This document shows positions 1 through 11,091 of a stretch of 64,000 nt of DNA, one piece after another (position 1 is the stretch's first letter; every line of letters starts with the position of its first letter). Position numbers and translations under genes: made by a program. Source of the DNA: Pohlia nutans (taxonomy: Eukaryota; Streptophyta; Bryopsida; Bryales; Mniaceae); the NCBI GenBank assembly GCA_022496805.1, contig CM040093.1:5892501-5956500 (forward strand), in the 5' to 3' direction. The notes under the pieces are model-generated. The model was not told the origin of the DNA, made no database searches, and saw only the letters and a program-made list of their open reading frames with translations.

Positions 1-3000
1 GTATTGTCAGCGATTTCGGGTATATCGGTAGCGGCACCTCAATTGCACCAGAGTGAGTATAATACTTGATCAGAAAACTTGGATTAGAGAATCACACGAA
101 TCAGACCTTGTGGCCCACGCCACCGACAGAGGATGCTCTCAGGTTTGTTGTAATTAAAATTGTAAAAACATTCGACGTCATGGTCACTGTAGGATGGCTT
201 GATATGGGTACCCTCTCCAAAAATAGTGTGATTTTCGAGAAATATCTTTTTGGTAAGAAAAAAACATTGGAAAATTACGAAAATTAGAGGGTGTTAAAGA
301 GACCATGGTTGCAACTATATACATGGTGTTAAAGACGTCTAGCACATATATGGCTGCAACTATATTCATGGCTGCAACTATATACATGGTGTTAAAGACG
401 GAATTTCTAGCACACATAAAATGAGTTAGACATAAGTCATACTATGTGAGACCCGTAAAAGTGGTACCTATATCAGGCCATTCCCGTTGTATGGACCTTA
501 ATTTTCCTTGCGATGGATGGATGATGATGCAAGACTAATGAAGTGGAGTGATCATGCAGACATTGTGGTGCTAGTGTCATGCTTCATTTTGGTGCTCCTC
601 TTCGCCTTGCAGCACATTGGCACGCGTCGCATCTCCTTCCTGTTTGCGCCCGTGGTGCTCTCCTGGCTCTTCTGTAATTGCACCGTTGGCGTGTACAATC
701 TCGTTACGTTTAATCCTGGCATTGTGCGAGCACTCTCCCCCTATTACATTTACCGGTTTTTCCGAGAGTCGGGCCGGAATGGCTGGATTTCTCTTGGCGG
801 AGTTCTTCTTTGCATTACAGGTTTTGGCCCATTCCCCCCATATCTTGAAACCCTAATTAGAATCATCGAATCTTCTTGAAGAGGGTTCCAACGCACCAAA
901 GAATGGATTGTTTGGATATCACATACAAAAGTTATAAGGGTTCAAAGTTTTATTGGGAGTCAGATGATATGATGTTGAGATGGTGTTCATTCCTTTAATT
1001 AATACTCCGTTTTGTCTGGAAATAATTGTCCCAGTTTTGGCATTTTTTTTTCCCTAGTTTTTGTCCTATGTTTTATACTTCAAACGTGAGCCGTGTCCAC
1101 TTCAGACGAGGCAGATAATGAGAGTGGTACAAAAACTACATACTACAATTAAAGATAAACTATTTTTCGAGTAACTACCGAGATGACTTTTTTTGGCAAA
1201 AGTAGTTACGTTAAGTTGAAAAATGCTAGAAACTAGGATAGTTATTTATGGATAGAGGGAATATGCATTTATTGTTTAATATTTTGGTGTGTGTTGCATT
1301 TAGGTAGGTGTCACAATTAGATGTGATTATTTTAATGGATTTTGAAATTTAATGTATTTTATATAGAAGGCTTTTCATGTTGAAGATGTTCACATGATAG
1401 TTTGGGTGTAAGGATGTTAAACTTATTTTCCATTTCTCCTACTTAGCACTAGTGCAAAGGGCTCTCTATTTCACCAAAAATGACCACCAAAAAGTGTCCA
1501 ATTTCACCCAAAAAAATAGATCTTTGATAAAATTGAACACTTTTAGGTGAACACTTTTGAGAGGTCATTTTTGGTGAAATAGGGAGCCCTTTGCACTAGT
1601 GCAGGGTAATGACACTGTTGAATTGATTGTTGTTGGTTTCACCTTTCTTAAGTGAGCATTGGCTAGTCATCTTGCAGATCACTAGATAACCTAATAATTA
1701 CCATTAATGTTTTTTTGTTGTGATTCATCACTGGGTGATGGCTTGATATGGGTACCCCTCCCAAAAATAATGTGCTTTTCAAGAAATATCTTTTTAGTAA
1801 GAAAATAACATTGAAAAATTACAAAAATTAGAGGGTGTTATAGACACCATGGCTGCAACTATATACATGGTGTTAAAGACAAAATTTCTAGCGTACATAA
1901 AATGAGTTAGACATAAATCACACTATGCAAGACATGTAAAAGTGGTACCCATATCAGGCCATTCCCCAACTCATGAGTTCATTTTGATTGTCTTTCAGCA
2001 TCCATTCCTCAAGACCCTAAATCCTAAATTCTCACAACCCTAATCTTGTTTTGAGGTTTCTCAAGATCTGTATCCTTGGTTGCAGGGTCGGAGGCGATGT
2101 ATGCCGACTTGGGTCATTTCTCTCGAAGTTCTATCAAGGTGAAGCTGCTAGGTTCTTTATTGCCAATGTTGTGATGCATTTCCTTTACATTATAGAGTAC
2201 TAAGGTAATCCACCTTATTTGTGCTATGTGATTATTTGTGTTATTTTGTGGTCACTTTGTATAGTGTATTAAATTAAAAAAAATCATATGTATATTGTTG
2301 GCACAAATAAGGTGGTTTACCTTATACAGGCTCTTGCACCCTTTTCATTTTATTGTAGCACAAAAAGAATTTAGAACACTAAAATATTGCATAACTAGCT
2401 CATTTTTGAAACAATTGATTCCATAGTCAGGCATGCAATCACTATCACATGAACCCACATGCAAACATGTCGACGAAGGACTGATGAAAAGAAATAAATA
2501 TTTCTAATGAGTCACACCCGCCTTTGCAAAAACAACATGATCTTAACCCCTAAAGGACCAAGAAACCCAAATTGGGCTCCATGTTTTTTTTGACAGTTTT
2601 GAGTAGGTCCTATTTGGACTTCCTCTCGTTCAAATTTTAATTTTAATTTTAACACATGCAATGATCTTCACTGATTCTGGTGATATAAAATTTGGTTCCA
2701 CCTGAATTATATTTTTCACAATATGATCAATTGAATTTGTCAATCCTTGGTCCTTTAGGGATTAAGATTGTTCACAAAAAGAATCTTGTTTGTTTGTTTG
2801 TTTATTCATTGTTTATTGTTTACAAAACAATGTTATTAAATGTGAGATTGGATTATTTTTTGGGAAGGCTGTAAAAATGCTTTGTTTCCATGTTTTGCAG
2901 GTTGCTTTCACATGCGTTGTGTACCCGACTCTGTTACTGGGATACATGGGTCAAGCTGCGTATCTCTCCAAAAACCTCCAGGATGTTGATCATGGGTTCT

Positions 3001-6000
3001 TTCATTCCATTCCAAGTAAGTCCATCAGGAGCTCTTTCTGTTTTTGGGAGGACAAAATTCACTAGTAGGAATTTCGTCTTTTTAACTCAGTCCCTTATGA
3101 TTTAAATGATCTCTTGTAACTCAATTTTTGTCCCTCATCACTAGTAGGAAATGTGTCGATTTTCACTTACTATAAATGAAAAAGGTATGAAACCACGCCA
3201 GGCACATGGGTTGTGTCAGTGCTGGTGAGTGGTTTTGGTCACAAGAAAGCAGAAATATAAGCACAATATTCCGCCACTGTTCATTGTTTCCACGAAGTCG
3301 GGAATGAAAAACGACAAATCTGCTACTAGTGCATGACCGTTTAAGTCACAAAGGATTAGTTTCAACGAACCATATTTCTACTAGTAAATCTTTGCTCATT
3401 ATTGGGATTAGGAATTAATTATTCTAAACCAATTGAGCTTGTTGTTTCGCAGAGCCTGTATTCTGGCCCGTCTTCCTCATAGGTGCGTTTTCTCTCTATG
3501 CTTGATACCTTCAATTGAGGAATTAAGGTAATCACACTTGTATAGAACGGTCAAATTTTTATGTGTTCTTATTTGCAAATCAAAAAGAATTCCAATGCAC
3601 TAAAGAATGTATTATTTGGGTACAATATGCAAAAGCCATTAATAAGAGTTCAAAGCTTTATTGATACATGACCTAAAACTAACATGAGTTCTTTTTGTCA
3701 AGGTGGTGTACGTTCTTAAAATCAATACGTGTTACGTTTTCAAAATACGTACGCAAAATCAATATTTTTAGGGTTTTGCATTTAGGTACTTTTCTCAATT
3801 ACTTTAACCCCTAAACGTCCCAACGTCCAAAAACTGAATCATGAACAGATTAAAAGCCTTGCAACTTTCTCATACAATTTTGGATGACTTTCATCCAAGT
3901 CACCTTTGTAAGACTATTAAATCTACCAATTACAATAGTTCTTTTGTGATGAGGAGTTGTTGATAATATTGGAGAGGCCTCCAATTGCAAGTATGTCAAA
4001 TTTGTTGGGTAGATTTTATGCTTGCAATGGTCCTCTCATGTACACCTTATGTACATCTGAGCCATTCTAATATCTATCTTTGAGGCTAGCATCTACTTGT
4101 GTTCAAAGGATCAGTACGTTTAGGGGTTAACATGACTTTGTGCCATCAATCAATCACAGCAACGTTGGCGTCGATAGTGGGCAGTCAAGCAGTGATTTCC
4201 GCCACGTTTTCAATCATCAAGCAATGCCAGTCACTTGGGTGCTTTCCTTGGGTCAAAGTGGTGCACACGTCGGACAGCATCCATGGACAAATCTACATCC
4301 CAGAGGTCAACTGGATGATGCTCATCCTCAGTTTGAGTGTCACAGTCGGATTTCAAGACACCATCACAATAGGCAATGCTTACGGTAATAAAATGCCTCA
4401 AAAACACACCAAATTCATTAAAAATTCACGCTTCCAAATCTTGAACATTACATCCATTGTGCTTTTAACCCCTAAATGTCCCATGAGGATAGTATATACA
4501 CTGTCGTATAATTTGGATTTGCTACCAACAAGAAACTCTAAATTGAGATCTCAGTAACTCACTAGAACCGCATTGATTTAAAATTCAACTTTTCTTTTGA
4601 ACTCAAACCCATTAAAGGTGTGGATTCATTCCAAATACTATCAAAATAAAACGTATTCTACTGGCCGCAAAGACGTTTAGGGGTTAACCTTTAAAGGATC
4701 AAGGATTCATGATTTTAAAATGACAAATTCAATTGATCATATTGTGAAAAATATAATTCAGATGGGACTAAATTTCATATCTCTAGAATCAGTGAAAAAC
4801 AATGCATGTGTTGGTCAAAAAACAAACAAATTTGAACAAAAGGAAGTCTACATAGAACCTACTCAAAAATACTAAAAAAAACATGAGGTTCAATTTGGGC
4901 TTCTTGGTCCTTTAGGGATTAAACATGGTACTTAAAGATAGAAGGGGTAGACAGTTGTCCACCTCCTTTCTTAATGATCATTTTGTGCAAAAATTGCTTG
5001 ATAAGAATTCATACTTCATGCGCTCTTTTCAAATGTCACTTGCATTTTTTTTTTGTTGAATTTGTCAAAAGTGCACGAAATAATGTTCATTTTTTTGGGT
5101 ACTTTGTTATCTCATTTTACCTATAAAATCTTCAATATCACGTTCATTGTGCTTCTAATATGGTAATAAAAGCTAAAAAGGAGTAAAAAGTTGTGTACCC
5201 TCTTTTCCAATACTCCCTCTATCCAGAAATAACTGTCCTAGTTTTAAAAAAAATTAAACTTAACGCTTTTTTTGTCCAAAAAAAGTTGTCTTGGTACTCA
5301 AAAAGTGATCTATGTTTAATAGTAGTATGTAGTTTTTGTGTCAGTCTCATTGTCCGCCCCGTTTGAAGTGAGCAAGGCTCACGTTTGAAGTATAAAACAT
5401 AGGACAATTATTCGGGAAAAAAATGCCAAAAACTAAGACAATTATTTATGGACATAGGGAATATTTTTTATGATGGTTATTCACTACTAGGAGAAACACC
5501 GTGTGTGACATTAGTTAGCAGCATAGAGGAGTGGCTCAAGCAACGTCACAGCTTGTTAAACAACATTGAAGTTGTTATAGTAATATAGCAACCAATGTAT
5601 GATTCTAGTCTCACTGTAGTGTTTGTACAAAAATTGCATGATAAGATTGGTTTTTTAAATGCACACTTTTCAGAAGTCATGTGCAATTTTAACAAATTAA
5701 AGTCAACGTTAGTTGCACTTGTGAAGTCAATCCTAGTTGCAAAGGACTCTAACTTATTTCCTGATGTTAGAGTGGTGCAGGTATTGCAGTGATAGCAGTA
5801 GTGTTAGTACAAAAATTGCTCGATAAGATTGTTTTTTAAAATGCACACTTTTCAGAAGTCACGTGCAATTTTAACGAATTAAAGTCAATGTTCGTTGCGC
5901 TTAATCCTAGTTGCAAAGAACTTTGATGTTGTTGATGTGGTGATGTGGTGATCATGTTGTTGTTGATATAACCGGTTGTTGACTTTTCAACGCTAACGTT

Positions 6001-9000
6001 GGTTCCATCCCGTTGGCAACCCGTCACCATCGCCATCACAAGTTGCAACTGGCATAACCTTCTCTCATTTCAACTTGCATCCTACGCCCTTGGATCAAGA
6101 AGATTAAGGGTTGTGATTGAAAAGGGAACAACTGATTATGTATTAAATAACTGACAAGCCGCGGTAGCGGCAAGTAGGTTATCTGATACAGAACTGGTTG
6201 TTCACTTTTCAATCACAACCCTTGATCTTCATGATCCAAGGGCGTAGGATGCAAGTTGAAAGGAGCGAAGGTTATGCCAGTTACAACTTGTGATGGCGAT
6301 GGTGACGGGTTGCCAACGGGATGGAGCCAACGTTAGCGTTGAAAAGTCAACAACCGGTTATGTAATACATGGTGATGCTAATGTTGTTACTTTGTGGTGG
6401 TGCAGGTATAGCAGTGATAGCGGTGATGCTGGTGACGACATTCTTGACAACACTGGTCATCGTAGTGGTATGGCAACGCAGCATCATGGTAGCCTGCATC
6501 TTCTTCCTATTTTTCTTCTGCATCGAGTCGCTCTACTTATCCTCCGCACTCTTCAAGGTGCGGCAGGGAGGGTGGGTCCCGCTGGTGCTGGCCGGCATCA
6601 CCATGTCCGTCATGTACGTGTGGCACTACGGCACCACCATGAAGTACAAGTTTGACCTGCAGAACAAGGTGTCCATGAAGTGGCTGCTCACTCTGGGTCC
6701 CGGTTTAGGGATCGCTCGCGTTCCCGGCATCGGCTTGATCTACACTGAGCTCGTCACGGGCGTCCCCGCCATCTTCTCCCACTTCGTCACAAACCTCCCC
6801 GCTTTCCATCAAGTCCTGGTTTTCGTTTGCATGAAGTCTGTGCCTGTTCCTTTCGTTCCTCCCCACGAGCGGTACCTCATTGGCCGTGTGGGTCCCAGAG
6901 ATTACCGTATGTACAGGTACACATCTTCTCTGCCATTTCTACCCTTAACCCTTAAACAGCCCTGAAGCCCTTTTGCGGCTGTATAGTATGTTCTGTATTT
7001 GATGGTATTTGATCAAAATAACTATGACCAAACACTTTTCAGTACAAAATTGATAATCGTGATAATATGTATCTAACAATATATCACAATTCATATAGTA
7101 AACCACAATTGAGCAAATTTTATAAGGCTAAATTATACAAGTTGTAGAGAGGGACCCCAAGGGCCTTTTAAGGGTTAAAGGACCAAAGATTCATGATTGG
7201 TTTTGAAATGAGATAGTCAATTGATCATATTGTGAAAAATGGAATTCAGATGAGACCAAAATTTTATATCACCGGAATCAGTGAAGAATTTTGCATGTGT
7301 TGGTCAAAATTTGGACAAAAAGAAGCCTACATAGGACCTACTCAAAAATTGCTTATAAATAACACGAGGCCCAATTTGGGGGTTCTTTAGGGGTTAAGTC
7401 TCTACGTTGCTTCACAATTTTTTCATTTTTTTCATTTTACGCAGATGTGTAGTTAGGTATGGGTACAAAGACACAATGGGGAGCGACGACAACGAATTTG
7501 AGAATCAGCTCATATTCAACCTGGCTGAGTTTATTCAGACGGAGGGGTCAGCTCCATGGGTACCCTCCAGCAGTGACATGTCGCTGGACGGTCGCATGAC
7601 GGTCATGGGCACCCTAGGGGGCAGTTTTCCATCCAATGGCTCTCTCAATTCCCTTTCTGACGCTTTCAGTGAGAGGACCACCAAGATGAAGCCCACTCTC
7701 AGCTCAAATAGCCTGCAGGTAATTAAGCCCTCCCACTTGGAAATTTTTTTCCCTTCAAAACATGCGTACAAACTCGGGGAGGTCACTCTTTGTATTTTTT
7801 GCGTATCACCTGTGAAAAAAGGGTATTTAAAAGTACCCTTAAAAATTAAAATAATTCTCACTATATTTAGTAATATTTCAAAAATATTCTCATATTTATT
7901 CTTGTAATCAATTTTGAGCATCCTATATTAATGTAATTCATTTATAAAAAGTACCTTCCAAGATTTATTTGGACCCCATATTTTTCTTGCACACCATTTG
8001 TAATTTTTGGAAATAAACTCCCTGAGTGTACAAATTGGGGTACCCTTAGGTCAGTTTCAACACTAGTGTGTCAAAATAATTTAATTTTAAAATTCAGACT
8101 ATACGAAATGTCATTTCTTAATTTTGAAAAATTTGAAAAATTTACTAATTATGGAGTTTCAGATTTCACAAAGAAATAAAAGACATTCAAATAAAATTTT
8201 CTATGGTTTTCAGATTGTGGTCTACAAGTTTGCCAAAATTTGGACATGCTTCAATTTTTTCTTAATTATTTACAAAAACTGACTTGTACGTAGGGTAGTA
8301 CAAGGATGGTACTCTGATAGGAAGTTCTGATATGATCTGTTAGTGGTGGCATTTTTTTATCTTACGATTAAAATCTAATCCTTCCAAATTTAGCTTTGGT
8401 CACCTAATGTGCAAAATTCCATCATATGATCTTGAAGATTATGTTTTCTTTCTCTTACCTTCAAACTTTTAGCTGTTGACTCTAAAAGTTTGTGACAGTC
8501 AATGTTTTAGTTTTTTAACCCTTACGACCAAGGATTCATAGTTTTAAAAGGACAAATTCAACCAATCGTATTGTGAAAAATATAATTCCGATAGGTCCAA
8601 ATTTTACATCACTAGAATTAGTGAAGAATATGGCATGTGCTGATCAAAGACAAAAAAACTTGAATAATAGGAAGTCTACATAGGACCTCTTAAAAATGCT
8701 ATTAAAAACATGAGGCCCAATTTGGGCTTCTTGGTCCTTTAGGGGTTAAAACTCAACACTACACTTTGACCTTGAGGGTAAGTTTGTGCACTTGAATATC
8801 ATTGGTTGCATGTCTTCTAAATCAAATTCTTTAGTGCTCAATGGTTGTAAGTACCATTCAAAAGGGCTAGCTAGCATTATGGGTTCTAATCCTTCTTGAG
8901 ACTCTAGTTTCAAAATCTTGCATTGGCATTATGAACTAGATAATCTTTGACAGTTGGGAGGCTGTCAAGTTAATCACAAATATGTACTTGATGTACTGTA

Positions 9001-9446
9001 CTTTTGGTTGATCTAAGGGCTTCCATTCAACAACAAGGTTATGAGGAATAACCCTCTTTTGACCCACCAACTAGAGCATTGCACAGTTGCCTCAAAATCA
9101 CAACTTGAAAATTTATGCGTATTGTGGCATTTTGCAGTCATCGGAGGGAGTGAATTCACCGAACACGGTGCGCAAGAGGCAGGTGCATTTTGACATTCCC
9201 TTGAAGAATGGGATAGACCCTGAAATGCAGAAGGAGCTCTCAGACATAATTGAGGCCAAGGAAGCTGGCATTGCGTATGTGTTGGGGCACTCGTACGTGA
9301 AGGCGAAAAAATCTTCACCTTGGTTCAAGCGGTTTGCAATTAACTACGTCTACACTTTTCTGCAAAGGAACTGCCGGGAGCCTGCCAAGGCACTTCACAT
9401 TCCCCATGCCAGCCTCATTGAAGTGGGCATGGTGTACTACGTGTAG
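1..9446 (+). CDS. HAK/KUP/KT-family potassium transporter, 5'-truncated by the window edge (9 exons seen)
   Basis: Membrane K+ transporter (K+ uptake, probably H+-coupled) of the plant HAK/KUP/KT family. Exons by splice signal: 1-52, 560-820, 2086-2138, 2901-3015, 3453-3482, 4160-4384, 6406-6916, 7445-7718, 9138-9446 (stop TAG 9444-9446). The phases join without a break and give 609 residues; the family is usually 700-850, so roughly the first 150-200 residues lie upstream. Family blocks in order: [61 protein letters not shown] (53-nt exon), [80 protein letters not shown] and the C-terminal IEVGMVYYV. The soluble C-terminal region begins near exon 7's end. Introns of 274-2021 bp are full of MITEs. 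The subgroup within the family is not resolved. Family call is secure from the sequence; exon borders are inferred. Confidence 0.93.
194..481. repeat. MITE family G, copy 1 (HAK intron 1)
   Basis: Imperfect terminal inverted repeats: left ATGGCTTGATATGGGTACC, right the reverse complement of ATGGCCTGATATAGGTACC. A block containing ATACATGGTGTTAAAGAC is tandemly duplicated inside, making it longer than the copy at 1738-1962. No coding capacity and no clear target duplication. Confidence 0.7.
1005..1261. repeat. Stowaway-like MITE (HAK intron 2)
   Basis: The ends are TA-CTCCGTTTTGTCTGG and ATTTATGGATAGAGGGA-ATA, degenerate forms of the Stowaway CTCCCTCC end. The interior (TTTTGTCCTATGTTTTATAC, GTGAGCC, AAAACTACATACTA) matches the copies at 5211-5463 and 41643-41894. 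Non-autonomous Tc1/mariner-type element. Confidence 0.7.
1446..1602. repeat. Hairpin MITE, possibly CACTA-type (HAK intron 2)
   Basis: The ends are near-perfect inverted repeats of about 38 bp, starting GCACTAGTGCAAAGGGCTC and ending with the complement. The CACTAGTG termini resemble CACTA ends, but the flanking triplets (TAG/CAG) match at only two of three bases. Confidence 0.65.
1738..1962. repeat. MITE family G, copy 2 (HAK intron 2)
   Basis: Same ends and interior as 194-481 (ATGGCTTGATATGGGTACC at left, CCATATCAGGCCAT at right), lacking the internal duplication. It ends about 120 bp before exon 3. Confidence 0.7.
2201..2324. repeat. Short hairpin MITE with TAC flanks (HAK intron 3)
   Basis: About 24 bp of inverted repeat at each end (TAAGGTAATCCACC against GGTGGTTTACCTTA), with TAC directly on both sides (2198-2200, 2325-2327), consistent with a 3-bp target duplication. 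Related CACAAATA/AAGTAA end fragments occur near 22540 and 23890-23960. Confidence 0.65.
2543..2765. repeat. TTAA-ended MITE, family A (HAK intron 3)
   Basis: Starts TTAACCCCTAAAGGACCAAG and ends with the complement followed by TTAA. Interior landmarks shared by all family A copies: GAGTAGGTCCTAT, CACTGATTCTGGTGATATAA, TTCACAATATGATCAATTGA. About 220-240 bp, non-coding. Confidence 0.8.
3060..3386. repeat. Outer CACTA-like MITE (HAK intron 4)
   Basis: Left end CACTAGTAGGAATTTCGTC and a degenerate right end (complement of TACTAGTAGAAATATGG) bracket the cleaner CACTA MITE at 3139-3331. The right terminus and the flanking triplets (ATT/ATC) are imperfect. Confidence 0.45.
3139..3331. repeat. CACTA-type MITE with CAT target duplication
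   Basis: Starts CACTAGTAGGAAATGTGTCG, ends with the complement of CACTAGTAGCAGATTTGTCG, and is flanked on both sides by CAT (3136-3138, 3332-3334). The 3-bp duplication and CACTA ends are diagnostic of the CACTA superfamily. 193 bp, no gene. Confidence 0.8.
3804..4130. repeat. TTAA-ended MITE ending 29 bp before HAK exon 6
   Basis: Starts TTAACCCCTAAACGTCCC and ends TACGTTTAGGGGTTAA. The interior differs from family A. Its right end lies only 29 bp from the splice acceptor at 4159. Confidence 0.75.
4465..4687. repeat. TTAA-ended MITE sharing its right TTAA with the next element
   Basis: Starts TTAACCCCTAAATGTCCC and ends GACGTTTAGGGGTTAA. Its terminal TTAA (4684-4687) is also the first TTAA of the family A copy at 4684-4922. 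Confidence 0.75.
4684..4922. repeat. TTAA-ended MITE, family A, inverted relative to 2543-2765
   Basis: Starts TTAACCTTTAAAGGATC and ends GGTCCTTTAGGGATTAA. The interior is the reverse complement of the family A landmarks. Confidence 0.8.
5211..5463. repeat. Stowaway-like MITE (HAK intron 6)
   Basis: TA-CTCCCTCTATCCAGAAATA at left and ATTTATGGACATAGGGA-ATA at right, with the same interior as the other Stowaway copies. Confidence 0.75.
5772..5808 (+). other. Duplicate of the HAK exon 7 splice acceptor and first codons
   Basis: GTGGTGCAGGTATTGCAGTG here matches GTGGTGCAGGTATAGCAGTG at 6397-6416, the acceptor and start of exon 7, and similarity continues for about 37 bp ([10 protein letters not shown] versus [10 protein letters not shown]). 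It lies in a tandemly duplicated stretch of about 200 bp (5600-5990) carrying GCACACTTTTCAGAAGTCA twice. Used as an exon it would soon reach a stop. Confidence 0.6.
5969..6360. repeat. Large inverted duplication, about 170-bp arms (HAK intron 6)
   Basis: Two nearly identical arms (about 95% by eye) face each other around a core of about 45 bp (AAGCCGCGGTAGCGGCAAG). Each arm runs from TAACCGGTTGTTGACTTTTC to an imperfect inverted end. Single-arm copies lie at 26459-26695 and 59793-59963. The right end is about 45 bp before exon 7. Confidence 0.85.
6945..7178. repeat. TTAA-ended MITE sharing its right TTAA with the next element (HAK intron 7)
   Basis: Starts TTAACCCTTAAACAGCCC and ends GGCCTTTTAAGGGTTAA. 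The right TTAA (7175-7178) is also the left end of the family A copy at 7175-7397. Confidence 0.7.
7175..7397. repeat. TTAA-ended MITE, family A (HAK intron 7)
   Basis: Starts TTAAAGGACCAAAGATTC and ends GGTTCTTTAGGGGTTAA. Same interior as family A in minus orientation. Ends 47 bp before exon 8. Confidence 0.75.
8515..8749. repeat. TTAA-ended MITE, family A (HAK intron 8)
   Basis: Starts TTAACCCTTACGACCAAGG and ends GGTCCTTTAGGGGTTAA, minus orientation. Lies in the 1419-bp intron 8; the rest of the intron is AT-rich without clear structure. Confidence 0.75.
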
Positions 9447-9649
9447 ACTACATCCATAGAGTCTCTTGCAGTTTGGCTAAATATGACCCTTACACCGGCA
9501 GGTTGCAGAGGGCTCGGTTGGCAGGAGGCAAAGCTTATAGGCCCCTACAAACTATCCCCTCCCACTTTATCCCCTCCCCTCCCACAAGTCTTTTCCTTTT
9601 CCTTACCCAATGTGATGGAAACCTCAAAAGGATACTCCAAATCTAAAAG

Positions 9650-9677
9650 GCCGGGGCCATTTTATGATGGCCCCGGC
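9650..9677 (+). promoter_or_regulatory. GC-rich hairpin in the probable HAK 3' UTR
   Basis: Perfect 11-bp arms GCCGGGGCCAT / ATGGCCCCGGC around a TTTATG loop, about 200 nt after the HAK stop. It would be a very stable RNA stem; the function is unknown. Confidence 0.6.
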
Positions 9678-9950
9678 TGAACCATTTCTCTCATGCAGTG
9701 ACTGTTGGACTGCAATAATGCCCCTCCCCTAATGCCAGTAGTTGCACGGTGTTAGACCTTGCAATTCCTGCTCTGCGATTTGCACGATGCAATTCTTTTT
9801 CCCCCAAAGTATTAACCCCCTCGTGGAGTTTTGGAACGCGATTACGAAATCGCCTTCTTCTGCAGGTCAACTATGCCATAATTCCCCTTATTGTAAAATG
9901 TCTCTTAAGTTAGCAGAGGTTTGTTTGAATGTCAGGAATACTGTATATCT

Positions 9951-9987
9951 ACAATCAACATGACAAGAATACAGTCATGTTGATTGT
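9951..9987 (+). promoter_or_regulatory. 14-bp perfect hairpin downstream of HAK
   Basis: Arms ACAATCAACATGAC and GTCATGTTGATTGT are separated by 9 nt. It could be a short MITE relic or an RNA structure near the transcript end. Confidence 0.5.
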
Positions 9988-10335
9988 TAATACAAGAGCT
10001 GCAAATAGGTTAGTGAGGTTAGCTCTTGAATTGTAACATTAATTTACGTTGAAATGTACACAACTGAGCATTCTGAAGCTCACGAGGAAAGACCCTCTTG
10101 CATGGAGAATTTCAAGTGAATTTCATTTAAACTTGTGCCCAGTACGTACGTACCCGGAAGAATTTATGTCAACCCTTTGAAAGAATGTCAAAAGCAGCTA
10201 GCATTCTTTGTGATGCATTCATTCTTATGCAATCTTCATCATTTAGACCAAATTTTATTTTCAAATTTAAAACAAAATCTTCAATCATGTTTGTTGTTAC
10301 TTCTTCTGCATAAGTTGTACATGTGTATGTATTAT

Positions 10336-10576
10336 TTAACCCTTAAATGACTTTGTAAGCCCCACGAACTTGATAGTATTTTGGGAGAATCTTGCTTCAT
10401 AATTTCTACTCCATTGCATTAAATGGGGTTTTTAATGCTAAACCGAACACCTTTGAAGAATCTATATTTCTTTAGAATAGAACCAGAGTAAATTAAAAAG
10501 ATAATCATACTTAAAATGGAGTTAAAAAGAGATCTTGGGTGTGGAATCGGGTAAGCATATGTCTTTGAAGGGTTAA
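10336..10576. repeat. TTAA-ended MITE with a distinct interior
   Basis: Starts TTAACCCTTAAATGAC and ends TTTGAAGGGTTAA. The interior is unlike family A. Confidence 0.6.
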
Positions 10577-10850
10577 ATGTCTCAGAATTCTAGGATTTGT
10601 GAGTACAAGCATTAAGAGAGGAAAAGAAACTTATTTGCTTATTTCAACTCACATTAGATAGAGACTATACACACACTTATGTCTAATAAACCCATTTCTA
10701 TCACAAGGTGTTTAACTCTGTAACAAAGTAGAGGCCAAAAAAATGATTGATGGATGACAATTCCCTCGTTGAATTACTTCAATTCACTATCTTGAATGAT
10801 CATATATTCTATTGGTGCTTTATGAGTATTGTATGATGATAAGCCTATCC

Positions 10851-11091
10851 TTAACCTTTAAAAGGATCAAGAAGCCCAAATTGGGTCTCATGTTTTTTAT
10901 AGCAGTTTTGAATAGGTTCATATGTAGACTTTTTTTTATTCAAACTTATTTTTCTTTTAATCAACACATGCAATGTTCTTCACTGATTCAAGTGATATAA
11001 AATTCGATCCTATCTAAATTATACCTTTTACAATATGATAGATTGAATTTGACATTTTAAACTATGAACCTTTGGTCCTTTTAAGGGTTAA
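10851..11091. repeat. TTAA-ended MITE, family A
   Basis: Starts TTAACCTTTAAAAGGATC and ends GGTCCTTTTAAGGGTTAA, with all family A landmarks. Ends 44 bp before the Tc1 element. Confidence 0.75.

Noticed and set aside
2543..2765. Calling the TTAA-ended MITEs piggyBac
   Set aside because: TTAA and CCC at the ends fit, but no transposase is present and other TTAA-using families are possible.
5484..5960. CACTACTAGGAG start suggesting a CACTA element in HAK intron 6
   Set aside because: No matching right end or 3-bp duplication could be found.
6290..6655. 121-codon frame reading through the inverted repeat into exon 7
   Set aside because: It is out of the HAK frame and formed by intron plus exon sequence.
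7535..7921. 128-codon frame on the minus strand over HAK exon 8
   Set aside because: Shadow of the real exon, which has splice sites and family similarity.
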